Shown: positions 33,511 to 44,688 of the stretch, in pieces
Numbering within the stretch: position 1 is the stretch's first letter
Layout: each line of letters begins with the position of its first letter
DNA from: Palaemon carinicauda
Lineage: Eukaryota; Arthropoda; Malacostraca; Decapoda; Palaemonidae
Direction: 5' to 3'
DNA: 64,000 bases
NCBI RefSeq assembly: GCF_036898095.1
Contig: NC_090728.1
Coordinates: 86,785,171-86,849,170, forward strand
Translations under genes and position numbers: made by a program
The notes under the pieces: generated by a model
Seen by the model: the letters and a program-made list of their open reading frames with translations, nothing else
The model's database searches: none
What the model was told of the DNA's origin: nothing

Positions 33511-33821
33511 ATATAACCAGCGGGTAAGTTTTATGTTTAAAAAGGATATTTTTATGATAAAATAAATTTTTGAACATACTTTCCTGCTGGTTATATAAGT
33601 TATAATCCCACCCTCCTCCCCTCTAGAGACCAAGGGGCAAGGAAGATCTGAAGTGGTTGGATTAGTTCGGCCTGTCTACCGCAAGGCCGCTAGTATACAC
33701 CTAGCATATCTGCGATAGCCGTGAGATTTTGAATATTTCTGCCGGGCGTCCATGGACTTTAACCATTCTTATATAACCAGCAGGTAAGTATGTTCAAAAA
33801 TTTATTTTATTATGAAAATAT
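33511..33821 (+). repeat. A2 internal complementary region and right inverted terminal repeat
   Basis: The internal complementary region at 33511-33600 reads ataaccagcgggtaagtttt, aaaaaggatatttttatgat, then tgaacatactttcctgctgg. The right repeat (33642-33821) contains ggccgctagtatacacctag and ends gttcaaaaatttattttatt, atgaaaatat. It pairs with the left repeat at 27263-27432. Confidence 0.88.
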
Positions 33822-34085
33822 AATTTTTAGGGGGAGTCATATACCCCACATCTTTCATACACGCTTGTACACTGTAACGGTTTTGATTGTTATCTAATCA
33901 CTCGATCTTCCCTCCACTGTTGATAAGCCTACTGGTATAAACTTGATAGTTCATGCCTAATGTTGTTTGAATTTTTGTGTCGTTTTGCTCATAAGCCATA
34001 GTATTTAAGTTCGATGTCTGTTTAATAAAGATTAATTGCATTCACCTTGCCTCACAGTTATCCCCTAACTGGCGGTTCGTACAAG
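33822..34085. other. LTR-like block of unknown family
   Basis: Sits exactly between the DIRS A2 right end and DIRS B3 homology. It begins with a purine run (tttttaggggga), holds an aataaa at 34023, and ends gttatcccctaactggcggttcg, which resembles an LTR boundary followed by a TGGCG-type primer-binding site. No partner LTR or coding part is in the window, so this is a guess. Confidence 0.35.
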
Positions 34086-34329
34086 ATCTTCCATCCCAGT
34101 AGTGGTTGTGTCTCCTAGATCACCTGTCATCCCTGGCCCATCTATTGCTCAATGGCTACCTCAGAATATGATCTCCTCAGTGGCGGCTGAGATCCAGGTG
34201 GAGTCAGCATACCAACTCACTGGATATGTTAATTCCATTGGACTAGAGCAACCGACGGACCTTCAGTGGTGGGTGGCAGATGAGAACCTCCACTGAGGGA
34301 CAGAACTTCTTGTCCCTCCCCCGGAATTA

Positions 34330-35940
34330 ATGCTCTTTTCGGGTGCACCTCACAACCTCAGGGTTTTGTTCCCAGTCCTAAAGGTACCAGCACTGAAATC
34401 TTATAGAGATGAGAGCAGCCTTCCTGGCTCTCCAGCAGTTCCAACAGTTCCTGGCGGGTCACTTTGTGGTGCTGATGTGCAACAACATTACAGTAGTGGC
34501 TTACATGAACAATCAAGGCGGTACCTTTCACAGTCCCTATGCCATTTAGAAGTGGTGATGTTAAGATGGACAGCTAGGTGTCCCTATCAGCTTGCTTCAT
34601 TCCGGGCAAGCGGAATGTGCTCGTGGACAATCAGAACAGAGCGATAGTTGGCTCCACGTGGTCTTTGAATCATCTGATAGGCAACAAAGTTCTAACTTTG
34701 TAGGGTTCTTCGACTGTGGATGTGTTCGCGAACTTCATGCTCCCATTCTACTGTTCCCCAGTCCTAGACCCTCAGGCTCTCTGGCAAGATGTCTTCCTAC
34801 AACAGTGGAACAACATCGACATTTAACCCCCCCCCCCCCCATCTGTCTGATGAAAGGATGCTCAACAAGACTAGAGCATCCAACAACCTATCTATGATGC
34901 TCATAGCTCCTCTATGGCATCATGCAGAGTGATTCCCATACCTTCTGCAACTCCTGACAAAGATCCCAAGAGAATCCCTATACGACACGATCTACTCAAA
35001 CAGCCACATATGAACATCTTCCACAAGGAGGTAGCTTTGCTCCCTCTTCACACCTGGAGACTCCAGCATCTCTATCAGAGAGACTTTTCACTACAAGTTG
35101 CGAGAAAGATGTCTGGATACATGCGAAGATCCTTGGCTTGAATCTACCAGGCTAAGCGAACAGTCTTCTGTGGTAAGTGTCGTGGAAGGATATCTCTCCC
35201 CTCGATGCCACTATTCCAACAATAGTGGAGTTCCTTGTGTATTTTTGGGAGGAAAAGCTTCTCTCTGTCGTGGCGGTGAAAGGCTACCGCTCAGCCTTGA
35301 GCCTTGCCTTTAGATTGAAAGGAGTTGATATTTTCTCTTCGTTGGAGTTGTCTCGTACGAAGTTATGAGATTACTTTTCCTCTGTTGGAAGTTAGACCTC
35401 CTTGAAACGTGGCTCGCGTCGTTCGGATTCTCAAGGGTGCTCCTACGAACCATTACATCAGGCAATAGATTACCACCTCAGCTTGAAGACGGTATTCCTG
35501 TTAGCTTTGGCTTCAGCCAAAGGTTTCTATGAACTGTATGGTCTTAACTGCAAAGTTGCCCATTCAAGGGGATGGGAAGGAGGTAACACTCAGCTTCGTC
35601 TCTGAGTTTATTGCTAAGACTCAAAATCTGGGAGTAACGAATCCTAGATTCGGGCCCATCTGGATTGGAAGTCTTCGTTCTACTGATGACCCACCTCAAC
35701 TTTTACTTTGCCCCGTGAGGAGTTTGAGGTATTATGTTAAGCGCACAGCAGTAGCTCGCCCCCGAATGTCAACTCTTTCTCAGCATGGGAAAGGTCAAGG
35801 GGAAGGTTACGAAGAACTCCATCTCAGCTTAGATTCGCAGGGTCATGGACCATGCATTGAATCCTGACCCTCCTCCTGCTCGTCGACCTGGAGCTCATGA
35901 TGTTAGGAGCAACACCGCCCACTGCCTATAAGACATAACC
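34330..35940 (+). pseudogene. DIRS-B3 RNase H and tyrosine recombinase remnants
   Basis: RNase H: MRAAFLALQQFQQFLAGHFV and VLMCNNITVVAYM (catalytic Asp of the SDN motif replaced by Cys-Asn). C-terminal extension: SSDRQQSSNFVG to RHDLLKQPHMNIFHK. Recombinase: SVVAVKGYRSALSLAF at about 35266, LKTVFLLALASAKGFYEL at about 35486 (the usual Lys-Arg is Lys-Gly here), LLCPVRSLRYYVKRT, and GAHDVRSNTAH (HxxR) near 35891. The nucleophile region is not preserved. Frameshifts separate most of these pieces. Confidence 0.75.
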
Positions 35941-36444
35941 CACAGGAACATGGAGACATGACAAGTGGTTTGAAATGCCTCAGCCTCTTTGATGGACAAG
36001 CAGCAGATGGTTGAGGGCATAGGTTACCCAAGATTAGTCTGGGCTGAATATGTAAGAATGTCTGGCTCTTTCACCTTCCCCATTTTTGGGGGGGAACAGC
36101 ATCTCTGGGTCCTATGCAAGCTGGTCTCACCTATCTGCAGGTAATAATCATTATAGAAATAATATTTGTTACATCTCCATACCCCTCACGAGGTGCGTAT
36201 TGGGTAACGTCTACGTTTGATGATAAAGATTCCTATTAATCTTGGAGAAATCTTACCTAGAGAATCACATTCCATGTATCACACACACACAGGCTGCTCT
36301 GACGGCTATCTGTGCATTTTATGGACGTTTTAGCAAGGTGTCAAAGTCTCGCTTAGTTACGAGCCAAGCCTGTATGGGTAAACTAAATGTCAAATGCCAA
36401 GCCAGTTGGTTCGTACTTCCACTCTCCTAATGGGTGAGTCATCC

Positions 36445-36802
36445 CTATAAATAGTGAAAGGTTTGTATTTAGTGTTGGAACAAATGACAAATTTGGAATT
36501 AAATTGTATTTTTAAAAATAAAACAAACAAATAGCTATTTATACGAATTGTCCTGCCATCACCTGTCTCCCTAGAAAGTCCTGCCTGCAATCAAAAGTGA
36601 GTTAGACAGCTGTGTTAGTAAGAGGGGTAGCCGGCAACCAATGCTACACATCACTACCCCCCAGCTACCTAGCGGGTCGGTAGTTCCACTTTGCTTAAAA
36701 GTCTCTATGGCTAGTCTTCCAGCTTCACCGAAAAATAGTCCTTATACATAGCTACATTTGTGAATCGTTATGAAAAATACAATTTTTTTTCCAAATTTGT
36801 CA
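36445..36802 (+). repeat. B3 internal complementary region and right terminal repeat
   Basis: The internal complementary region holds gtttgtatttagtgttggaa and caaatgacaaatttggaatt, with aatagctatttatacgaatt after it. The outer end is catttgtgaatcgttatgaa, aaatac, ending ccaaatttgtca at about 36802. The internal complementary region and outer end are inverted copies. Confidence 0.75.
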
Positions 36803-36867
36803 GGTTTTGTTATACTGTAAGTGTATGACTACTGAGTAAAGTTATAGTTCTGGTCAGGGCAACGACT

Positions 36868-36950
36868 ACTGTACTGTAATGTTACGTACTGTACTGTAGC
36901 TTTAATTTACTGTAATGTTACGTACTGTACTGTAGCTTTACTGTACTGTA
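36868..36950. repeat. Short tandem repeat, two ~35-bp units
   Basis: tactgtaatgttacgtactg followed by tactgtagcttta occurs twice in a row, in a run of tactgta motifs. Confidence 0.8.
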
Positions 36951-37079
36951 TCCAATATGTGTGTGTACAAGTGCATATGTAATGTACACTTACTAATATG
37001 TATTCATTTAATTACAAACTACTTATACTGTGATAGAAACCAAGTAAAAACGATATTAGGCATTACTTAGTGTGTTAAT

Positions 37080-37133
37080 TATCCAAGTGTAGGTAATGGG
37101 CAGCTTATCCAAGTGTAGGTAATGGGCAGCAAG
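37080..37133. repeat. Tandem duplication of 26 bp
   Basis: ttatccaagtgtaggtaatg followed by ggcagc is present twice, head to tail and identical. Confidence 0.9.
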
Positions 37134-38388
37134 TTATTGGGTTAAGAGTTATCCCGCCTTAGGGCAGCAAATATTCTCAAAATCACGCTTTTTGTGCCTG
37201 TCTCTGTTACCTAGCCCTCGCAATGAGTGGGGACTGACTGTACGACAAGGGTGGTTGGAACACTTTCGCTGTGTCCATACCCCAGGTCTTGGCAACGCCT
37301 TGATGCTCTAAACAATTATCTCTTAAGCCGACTAGTGTAAAGAAACCCTCTCTAATACCCCGATTTTGTCTATCAACAATTCAGCCTGGCTGAACTTTCA
37401 GCTTAACAAGTCTATATACGCCACCATCCATGTGCGTGAGTAAATTTCTCCTCAGGTTGGTCAGGCCAACCTGAGTGGTCACTCCCAAACATCATTACGT
37501 CACAAAACCCGTCACGAACTTAACGCGCTAGTGTAATCTCCCCCCCCCCCCCCCAAAAAAAAAAAAAAACAATGCTAATGCACAACATGATCCTGATACA
37601 ACCTTTCAAGCTACTTTACAATCAATGCACCCCAGGGCCTGAGGTATATCAACAACCTACTATTTTAAAGTTCCCCCGGAGTTTTATAAACTTCCGGCTA
37701 GGACTCATGATACCAAAGCCTTGACTTATGTTATAGCAAACCCATTGAAATACATAATCAGCCACTCGTTACCTCTTGGCCTAATATTTGTAATGCTTTA
37801 CATATCACGCATTCTATGAAATGGCATTTTGTTTCAAATAATTCTTTTCAGGTACAGTACAGAAAATGGATAAGGGATGAGAGGTGTTCCCCCTTCCCAC
37901 AAGTTAACCTCTATCTGACACAGATGAGGTTACCTTTGTTAGATGTTGTAGGCGTGCTAGACGGCAGCCTACAGGGAATTCATTCTTTCCTCGAAGATCG
38001 AGTTCAGAGAGAGATTTCAATTCTTCCGCCTCGCACTCTGTTGCTAGAGAAGCATACTCTTATAACGGGAGTGAACTGAAATCCTCCTGTTCCTTTTCTG
38101 CCTCCTATTCCCATCACAGTATGAATGACACAATGGAAAGGAAGTATGTTTGAGGAAGATCCAAGTGACTTGAAAGAAAACTGTCAATTATCCCGAAAGT
38201 GGAACAACCGGGCAGTGACATTATTAATATTAGTGTCTCCGACTCCCCGGAGAACCTCGCTGCACATGCAAGCACCAGCTCAGCTGATGTAGTGCCCCTT
38301 GAGGTTCTGATATCTGGCTTAGAAGCCTCACAATTTATCAAGGTTATGAGCCTCATCCGTCATTTAGATGGATTTGTAAACTTAGTTT

Positions 38389-38570
38389 GTTCCATAACTG
38401 GAATACAAACCTACGCTATTTATTAAGGGTTATTACTTTTAGCGAAGTTGAAAGGATGAGCCATTAAAATTTTAGCGAGGGTTAACTACCCATTCTTCTA
38501 GTTAGGGGGGTTGGGTAGCGGGGTTAGCTTGCTACGGCTCCCCGCTCATACACTTGTGATATAGCTCACT
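38389..38570 (+). repeat. B2 left inverted terminal repeat
   Basis: tgttccataactggaataca, then aacctacgctatttattaag, then gagccattaaaattttagcg. It is the inverse of the 44300-44563 segment (aacctttagctatttata; taaaattttaatggctcg). This is the only left end of family B seen in the window. Confidence 0.82.
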
Positions 38571-38692
38571 TTGCTCTTGGCTCGGATGGTGAATGGTCGT
38601 TGCCGTTCTTCATCCTCGCCTAATTCGGACTGAATATAATTGCTTTTGTTTGTATTTTCTCTTTGATTGGTGTGTTTTGACTTCTGCCGACC

Positions 38693-41090
38693 ATGCCTAC
38701 TTGCCCTGGACTTGAAGGCCGGCCCTGCGGAACATGTCAGCCTTGGCCACCGATTGCTGCACCCTTTGTCCCACCTGCAGAGGCCAACGGTGTGTAGTGA
38801 GTGTTGGGAGTAGTCTGCCTCCCAGTGGGAAAGGTTTGGGTGATGGCGGAAGAATAAGTCAAAGCTGGATATTTCTCCTTCGAAGGTTCCTTCGAAAGGA
38901 GAAAAACCAAAGGCCTCTTCTTCCGCTTCCCGGCCTCCATCCAAAGCTCCTGCTTGTTCGATCTTTAATGAGAGACCGTCGAGTAGTAGCGTAGACCCTG
39001 TAATTTATGGTCAACCCTGGACCTCAAGAGATGGTATTGCTTCCCCCAGCGAAGGAGCCCCCCCTTTCCCCCCCTGGTGAGGCCTAGTCTCTGTCTCCCT
39101 TTTTACAGGTGTGGTCGTCCTTGGGGCTTCCGGGTCTGCCCTCCAAGGACTCCTTGCTGCAATTCATCATCCGTGGTGCTAGTGTGAAGCCTTCGTCGAC
39201 TTCGGAGTTGGATCCTCTGTCATGTGTCGATGTTGTGGTGTTTGAGGCATCTTCTGTGGCCGCTGCCAACGCCCCTGCACCTTCAGACTCTCCAGCTGTT
39301 GCTGCTGTTCATCCTTCGAGGGAGAAACTAAGTCCTTTTTCTTTCTCTCACGAGTTTTTCTCATCAGAGGAGGATTTCACTCATAGAGACTCATCTGCAG
39401 AGGACTGCTGTGTCTAAAGGTTAGCTTGCTGATCTCCTGGCCCTTAGAGGGTGTCTTCGATTTTCCAGAGCTCGCCCTCCACTTCGCCTTAGAGGTGGCC
39501 CATTCCCATCGCTGAAAAGGCGCCTCTTCAGCTCTTCAGCCTCGTCTTTGCAGCCATCCCCCACAGAGGAGTCTCCGCTTCAGTCGTCTTTTGGCCTACG
39601 ACCTTCGCCCATTCCTGGACCTTCTACTCTGACTTCGGCCCTGAACTCTCGCAATCCCCGTCGGAGGATTTTCGCCCTTCCAAAGGGCACATCTCTGTTC
39701 CAGACCTTTCTTCACGCCAACCTGCTGACCTGCCTTCTCCGTTCCTATCTCCTGTTCCTCGTCTGCCTGCTTGTAATGCACCTCCAAAGCGTTTGGCTGC
39801 ACGCCAACGCTCTCCAGCGTGCCAATACCCTTCAAATCACCAACGCTTACCAGCATTTTGTCAGCGCCCTCCAGCACTTCAACGCTTCCCAGAGCGTCAG
39901 CGCTTCAGTACTCTACGGTGCATCAGCGGTGACTTGCTCTTCAGCGCCTTCCAATGCCACAATGATCTCCCGATTGCCGGCGCTCTCCAGTGCATTCTCT
40001 CCGTTCCAGAGATCAGGGTTTGCCAGCTTGCCAGCCCTCGCCAGCACACCTTTGCTTGCCAGGGCAATTCAGGTGGGACAATCCCATCCAGCCTCCGATG
40101 GTTGAGTCCTACCTCATTCCTTGGAAAGAATCAAAGGACTCAAACACTCTTCCAAAGTCCTCTTCAAGACCTCCAGGCTTGCAGGAATCACCAGTCACTC
40201 CAGGGATGCCCGCGACCTACCCCTAGAGCAACTCTCTGGGGTGGTAGAAGTAGTCTTCGCTCCTAGTCCCACTTCAGAGGGGGAGCAAAAAGAGTTGGAA
40301 CATGCATTCTGACAAGTCCTGACGCTTAGTAGGGTACTCAACGGGTTTACCGACCCGGAGATACTCCCACGAGATGGCTCTACCGCTAAACTTCTCCCAC
40401 CTCCTATCGTCGAGCAGAGGAGATATTTCGAGATCTTGGACGAGCCTCGGCCAGCTCTTCCTCTCCATCACTCTCTGGAAGAGCTCACCAAGGGAGTCTC
40501 TCTAGAGAGGCTCTCCAGCCATCGGGTCTCGTTCTCGGCAACTGAATTTCTTAACCAGGAGAAATCCATAAAGGCCAAAAATATGCCACAGACTACTTTA
40601 TGGCTTGATCTTTGGTTGGAGACCCTGGGAATCCTAGTAGGAACGAGGATATCTCGAAGGAACGCACCAGGAAAGTTATGGAAACCTTCCTTCTCTCAGG
40701 CACTTGCACTATCGAGTTTCTCACCCATCAAGTCTCGAACTTATGGGCGAACACTATTCTGAAACGTCGGGATGCTGTGTCTGAGAGTTTCCATCAGCAG
40801 GTCCCAAAGGCCAAGATTGCTGGGCTCAGGAACTCCTCTGTAGAGGGATCCTCACTTTTTGAGCCAAAGCACTTGGAACATGCTGCAAAGAGATGGAGGA
40901 AGTCCCACTAGGACTCCCTACTCCATATGGCTTGGACATCCAAGCCCTAGAAACCACCAACTTTTAAGCAGTCCTGTCCAGCTAAGGCCGCAACGAACAA
41001 GACAGCAGCAGAGACCGTGGTGTCTAAAAAGCCCTTTCCGACCAAAGACAGAGGGAGAGACTGAGGCCGCAAACGCTTAAAAAGGCATTC
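38693..41090 (+). pseudogene. DIRS-B2 ORF1 (Gag-like) remnant
   Basis: A start ATG at 38693 gives MPTCPGLEGRPCGT, then a frameshift to DCCTLCPTCRGQRCV, which reproduces the Cys-rich CRG motif of families A and C. Further readable stretches are FSHEFFSSEEDFTHRDSSAE near 39347, a Gln/Ser/Pro-rich middle with cagcg-type repeats at 39790-40080, and helical pieces LPLHHSLEELTKGVSLERLS near 40453 and LNQEKSIKAKNMPQTTLWLD near 40552 (parallel to the ORF1 C-terminus of family C). No single frame is long. Confidence 0.7.
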
Positions 41091-41114
41091 CCACTGCTTA
41101 TCCACCAGTGGGGG

Positions 41115-42960
41115 ATGCCTAAAAAGTTGCTTGGACAGGTGGAAGCAACTCGCGGTCCAACCCTGGCCACTCTCTGTGATACGTTGAGGGAATCGCATCC
41201 CATTCACAACATCGCTCCCTTCCCTGATCAGGAATCCAGTGTCAATAGACTCCTTTGCGATGGGATCAGCAAAGGGGCTAGCCCTCCAGACTCCATTGAA
41301 GAAGGGCGCTCTCCAGGAGGTCCTCAACGAGTCCCCAGGCTTCTACAGTCGAGTCTTACTTGTGAAAAAGTTGTCTGGAGGCTGGAGACCCGTCATCGAC
41401 CTCTCGGCTCTAAACAAGTTTGTCAGGCAAACTCCGTTCAGCATGGTGAAGGCAGACACAGTCAGACAAGCTGTAAGACTAAAGGACTTTATGTGCACAC
41501 TGGACCTAAAGGACGGCTACTTCCAGATCCCAATCCATCCATCTTCAATGAAGTACTTAAGATTCAACATAGACAACTGGAAATACTAGTTCAAGGTGCT
41601 GTGTTTCGGCCCTTCCACAGCGCCTTAGGTCTTCACCAGATTGTTCACCCTAGTGTCATATTGGACAACTGGCTAATCTTAGCGGACTCAGTGTCAACCC
41701 TACTTCAACATTGAGACAAACTTCTGAGGTTTTGCCAAGATCTGGGGATCATGGTAAACCTCGAGAAGTCCTCCATGCTTTCTACGCAGAGACTGGTATA
41801 CCCAGGCATGATATTAGACACCAATCTCCACAAAGCCTTCTTATCAGTTTTCTCAGACAAAAAGAGCTTCCAGCCTAGACATAGCTACGTCTTCACGGGC
41901 ACCTTTCATCTCTGGCCCGTCTAGTTCCCAACTGGTCTCAGAATTTGATCTCTCCAGTGGCAACTCAAGTCCCTGAGGAATCAGGCCTTCTACTCCCTGG
42001 ACATCCTGATCCCTGTGGGATCAGAGGAACCGACGGACCTCGAATGGTGGGTGTCAGACGAGAATCTATGAAAGGGAGTGGATCTTCTCGTCCTCCCCCC
42101 AGATTTGATGTGGTTCTCAGACACTTCAAAAAAAAGGGTGGGGTCCCATGTGCTGCACCACATGACCTCAGGCCTCTGGTCAGAGTCAGATGAGTACCTC
42201 CACATAAATCTTCTTGAGATGGAGGCTGTCTTTCTGGCCGTTCAGCAGCTCGACCAGTTCCTGGCAGGCCACTCAGTTGTCGTGATGAGCGATAACACCC
42301 CAGTACTGGCTTACATCAACAAACAAGAAGGTAACTTTTCACAGCCCCTTAATCATCTAGCAGTAGAGATACTGAGATGGTCCGAAATTCACTCGATACC
42401 ACTATCGGCACGTTTCATTCCAGGCAAAAGGAATGTGCTCTCCGACAATGTGAGTAGAGCATTGCAGATAGTGAGCACCGAGTGGTCTTTGGATCATCTA
42501 GTAGCCAACAAAGTCCTGACTTTGTGGGTTCTCTGACTGTGAATCTATTCACAACAGCCATGAACTTCAAGCTCCCATTGTACTGCTTCCCAGTTCCAGA
42601 CCCCAAGGCTTGTCTGGCAAGATGCATTGCAACAAGGGTAGGACAACATCGACGTTTACGCCTTTCCCTCCGTTCTGCCTGATGACGAGGGTACTCAACA
42701 AGGTCAGAATATCAGTCAACCTCTCAAAGACTCTCATAGCTCCTCTATGTCATCAGACAGAATGGTTTCCGGACCTTCTGAAACTCCTGACAGAGTCTCC
42801 GAGAGAACTCCCTCCACGACACGATCTACTCAAACAACCACATGCCAACATTTTCCACAAAGCCGTAGCTTCGCTTCGACTTCGCACCTGGAGACTATCC
42901 AGCATCTCCTTTCTCAGGGAGGATTTTCACAAGTTGCAAGCAGGATGTCTAGATACCTGC
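41115..42960 (+). pseudogene. DIRS-B2 ORF2: reverse transcriptase-RNase H, broken
   Basis: RT N-part in 41239-41589: PGFYSRVLLVKKLSGGWRPV, IDLSALNKFVRQT, CTLDLKDGYFQIPIHPS (motif A intact), stop at 41587. The next part is scattered: LCFGPSTAP near 41600, and the motif C site reads ILDNWLILAD at 41658, so the second catalytic Asp of LDD is Asn. RNase H at 42078-42536: MWFSDTSKKRVGSHV, LLEMEAVFLAVQQL, VVVMSDNTPVLAYI, ARFIPGKRNVLSDNVSRAL. The extension continues to about 42860 in other frames (RHDLLKQPHANIFHKAV). Confidence 0.85.
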
Positions 42961-43740
42961 GGAAATCATCAGTAGCAGTCTATCAGGCAAAGTGGAAAGT
43001 CTTCAGTGGTAGGTGTCGTGGAAGGGGTATCTCTAATCTCGAGGCCACTATTTCAGTAATAGTGGAGTTCCTCAAATATTTGCGTGAGGAAATGTGCCTT
43101 TCAGTCTCGGCGGTTAAAGGCTATTGCTCAGCCTTAAGCCTCACCCTTAGTCTCAATGGAATGGACATTTCCTCATCACTACAACTTTCCTGACTCATAC
43201 GGAGTTAAGAACTTACCTGTCCCTAGTCTGAAGGGAGACCTCCCCATGGAACGTGGTTTGAGTTCTCAGGTCTCTAAAGAGACCTCCCTATGAACCATTA
43301 CGCAACAGATCGCCACCTCACGATGACCCTGATCATCTCTTACTCTGCTCAGTGAGGAGTTTGAGGCTGTACCTCAAGAGAACAACTGCAGCGCGTCCCT
43401 GTATATCTGCACTTTTCGTCAGCACAGGGAGGAACAAGAGGAGTGTCACAAAAAACACCATCTCTGCCAGGATTCGCAAGGTCTTAGACCATGCTGTGAA
43501 TCCTGATTCTCCTCTTTCACGTTGCCCCAGAGCTCACGATGTTAGGGGCATAGCTACGTCTCTGGCATTCAAGAGAAACTTATCTGTGATGGAGGTTCTA
43601 CAGACCAGGTTGTGGAAACTTCAAAATTCATTCGCACCTCACTACCTGCAAGACGTGACCCACTGGAGGTTCGTTACGTTCTCTATTGTCCCTTTGGTGG
43701 CTGCACACAGCTGGTATAATACCTCAAGCTCTTATTGGAC
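42850..43740 (+). pseudogene. DIRS-B2 tyrosine recombinase, broken
   Basis: N-part: SHLETIQHLLSQGGFSQVAS, RMSRYLRKSSVAVYQAKWKV, VEFLKYLREEMCLSVSAVKG, stop near 43193. About 130 nt between there and 43350, which should hold the catalytic Arg, is largely missing (only gagacctccctatgaaccattacg-type debris). C-part at 43352-43792: MRSLRLYLKRTTAARP, FVSTGRNKRSVTKNTIS, RAHDVRGIATSLAFKRN (HxxR) and NSFAPHYLQDVTHW (Tyr). Loss of the Arg segment rules out activity. Confidence 0.85.
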
Positions 43741-44204
43741 AAGTAGCAGAAAGTTGAGGGCACTGTTACCTGGTTTTAGTCTGCGCGATTGAAAAGGTTT
43801 GACTTGCTCTTACGCTTTTCTTCATCATCCCCTCTCTTGGAAAAAGTAACATCCTGGGTTCTTGGCACAAGCTGACCTCAAGCCACTGCAGGTAATCCAT
43901 GCTTCCTTGTGTAACTAGTATTAAGCTTATACTGTTGTATTCCCATACCCTGGCGAGGTGGTATTGGGAAAGTCCTGGTTACAACAGTTTTTCCTACAAA
44001 GACTCGTAATAACTTTTACCTGGCAGTCACACTTTTAAACATCTCAACACAGCTTGCGTAGGCCGCAGACCTTGCTTAGCAAGGTTTAGCGAGGTGCAGA
44101 GACTCCTTATTTTTGGTACAAAAATATTCAAAATAAGGAGCCCCAGGTAAAGCCAAAAGCCAGTTTGGGAGTAACGTCCACCCTCGTATTGGGTGAGTCA
44201 CCCC

Positions 44205-44563
44205 TAATAAATAGATTAGGTTTGTATTCCAGTTACGGGAATAAATGACAAATTCGTAGATAATTTGTATTTTTCCTAAAGATACAAACCTTTAGCTATT
44301 TATACAAACTTACCCGCCAGCTGTATTCCCTTTTAAGTCCTACCTCTAAGCAAATTGAGCTAAATTACAGGTGTGTGAGCGGGATTGGTTGCAAGTTACC
44401 CCCCTACCCTTGCTAACTAGCGGAATGGGTACTTAACCCTCTCTAAAATTTTAATGGCTCGTCCTTTCAGTGTCAGGATGCCTGAAAACTTTAAATCAAT
44501 TAATCAATCGTCCTTTCAGCTCCCCTAATAAATAACTAAAGATTTGTATTGTTAGGAAAAATG
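44205..44563 (+). repeat. B2 internal complementary region and right terminal repeat (tip displaced)
   Basis: The internal complementary region at 44205-44300 contains aatgacaaattcgtagataa and tttgtatttttcctaaagat. The right repeat runs to agatttgtattgttaggaaa, aatgcaa at 44563, where DIRS A3 starts. A 37-bp LINE tail is inserted at 44471. Confidence 0.83.
44471..44507 (+). mobile_element. 37-bp LINE 3'-end insertion with 12-bp target-site duplication
   Basis: The insert tgtcaggatgcctgaaaact, tttaaatcaattaatcaa equals the last bases of the I-like LINE at 7650-7690, with an (aatc)n tail instead of (attc)n. It is flanked by identical tcgtcctttcag at 44459-44470 and 44508-44519. This is an extreme 5' truncation by target-primed reverse transcription into the B2 right repeat. 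Confidence 0.88.
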
Positions 44564-44688
44564 CAATTTTAAACCTTAAAACTTACCCGCTGGTTATATA
44601 TAATAGCTTTATTCTTCTGAACGGCAGAAAATTCAAAACTCGCGGCAATCGCATAGATATGCCAGGTATACACTAGCGCCACCACGGA
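44564..44688 (+). repeat. A3 left inverted terminal repeat
   Basis: caattttaaaccttaaaact, tacccgctggttatatataa, then gaacggcagaaaattcaaaa and tatgccaggtatacactagc. It is the inverse of 50922-51061. Confidence 0.88.

Larger units (their letters stand above)
27263..33821 (+). mobile_element. DIRS-like retrotransposon, family A copy 2 (A2), nearly full length
   Basis: About 6.56 kb from left inverted terminal repeat (27263) to right end (33821). Order: left repeat, ORF1 27638-30170, ORF2 (RT-RNase H) about 30082-32228, ORF3 (tyrosine recombinase) about 31900-33127, 3' UTR, internal complementary region 33511-33600, right repeat 33642-33821. Reading the internal complementary region predicts the circle junction as right end gaaaatat joined to left end catttttaaac, which fixes both ends to within a few bases. 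ORF1 has an internal deletion relative to A3, and ORF2/ORF3 have single-base lesions. It lies in the COPS4 intron in sense orientation. Confidence 0.92.
34086..36802 (+). mobile_element. DIRS-like retrotransposon, family B copy 3 (B3), 5'-truncated
   Basis: Begins in the region just before RNase H (acctgtcatccctggcccat parallels B2 at 41908) and runs through RNase H (VVAYMNNQGG near 34496), the C-terminal extension, a broken recombinase (about 35030-35960), 3' UTR and the family B terminal structure ending near 36802. ORF1 and most of the RT are absent. A 15-base C run at 34826-34840 interrupts the ORF2 extension. Confidence 0.8.
36803..38388. other. Unassigned block between DIRS B3 and B2
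   Basis: No family was recognised. It contains two short tandem repeats (36868-36950 and 37080-37133), a C16/A14 homopolymer junction at 37541-37569, and two modest + strand open frames: 37816-38079 (87 codons) and 38199-38426 (75 codons; starts MEQPGSDIINISVSDSPENL). Neither matches a family I know. It could be an old retrotransposon or original intron sequence. Confidence 0.5.
38389..44563 (+). mobile_element. DIRS-like retrotransposon, family B copy 2 (B2), with both ends; right tip displaced to 51062-51080
   Basis: Left repeat from 38389, ORF1 debris to about 41090, ORF2 about 41115-42960, recombinase about 42850-43710, 3' UTR, internal complementary region 44205-44300 and right repeat to 44563. 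The internal complementary region predicts the right tip to read aaatacaaattatctacgaa, tttgtcattt. The first part is at 44551-44563 and the rest (ttatctacgaatttgt) is at 51063-51078, the DIRS A3 element having inserted between. Full size without the insert is about 6.2 kb. Confidence 0.87.
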
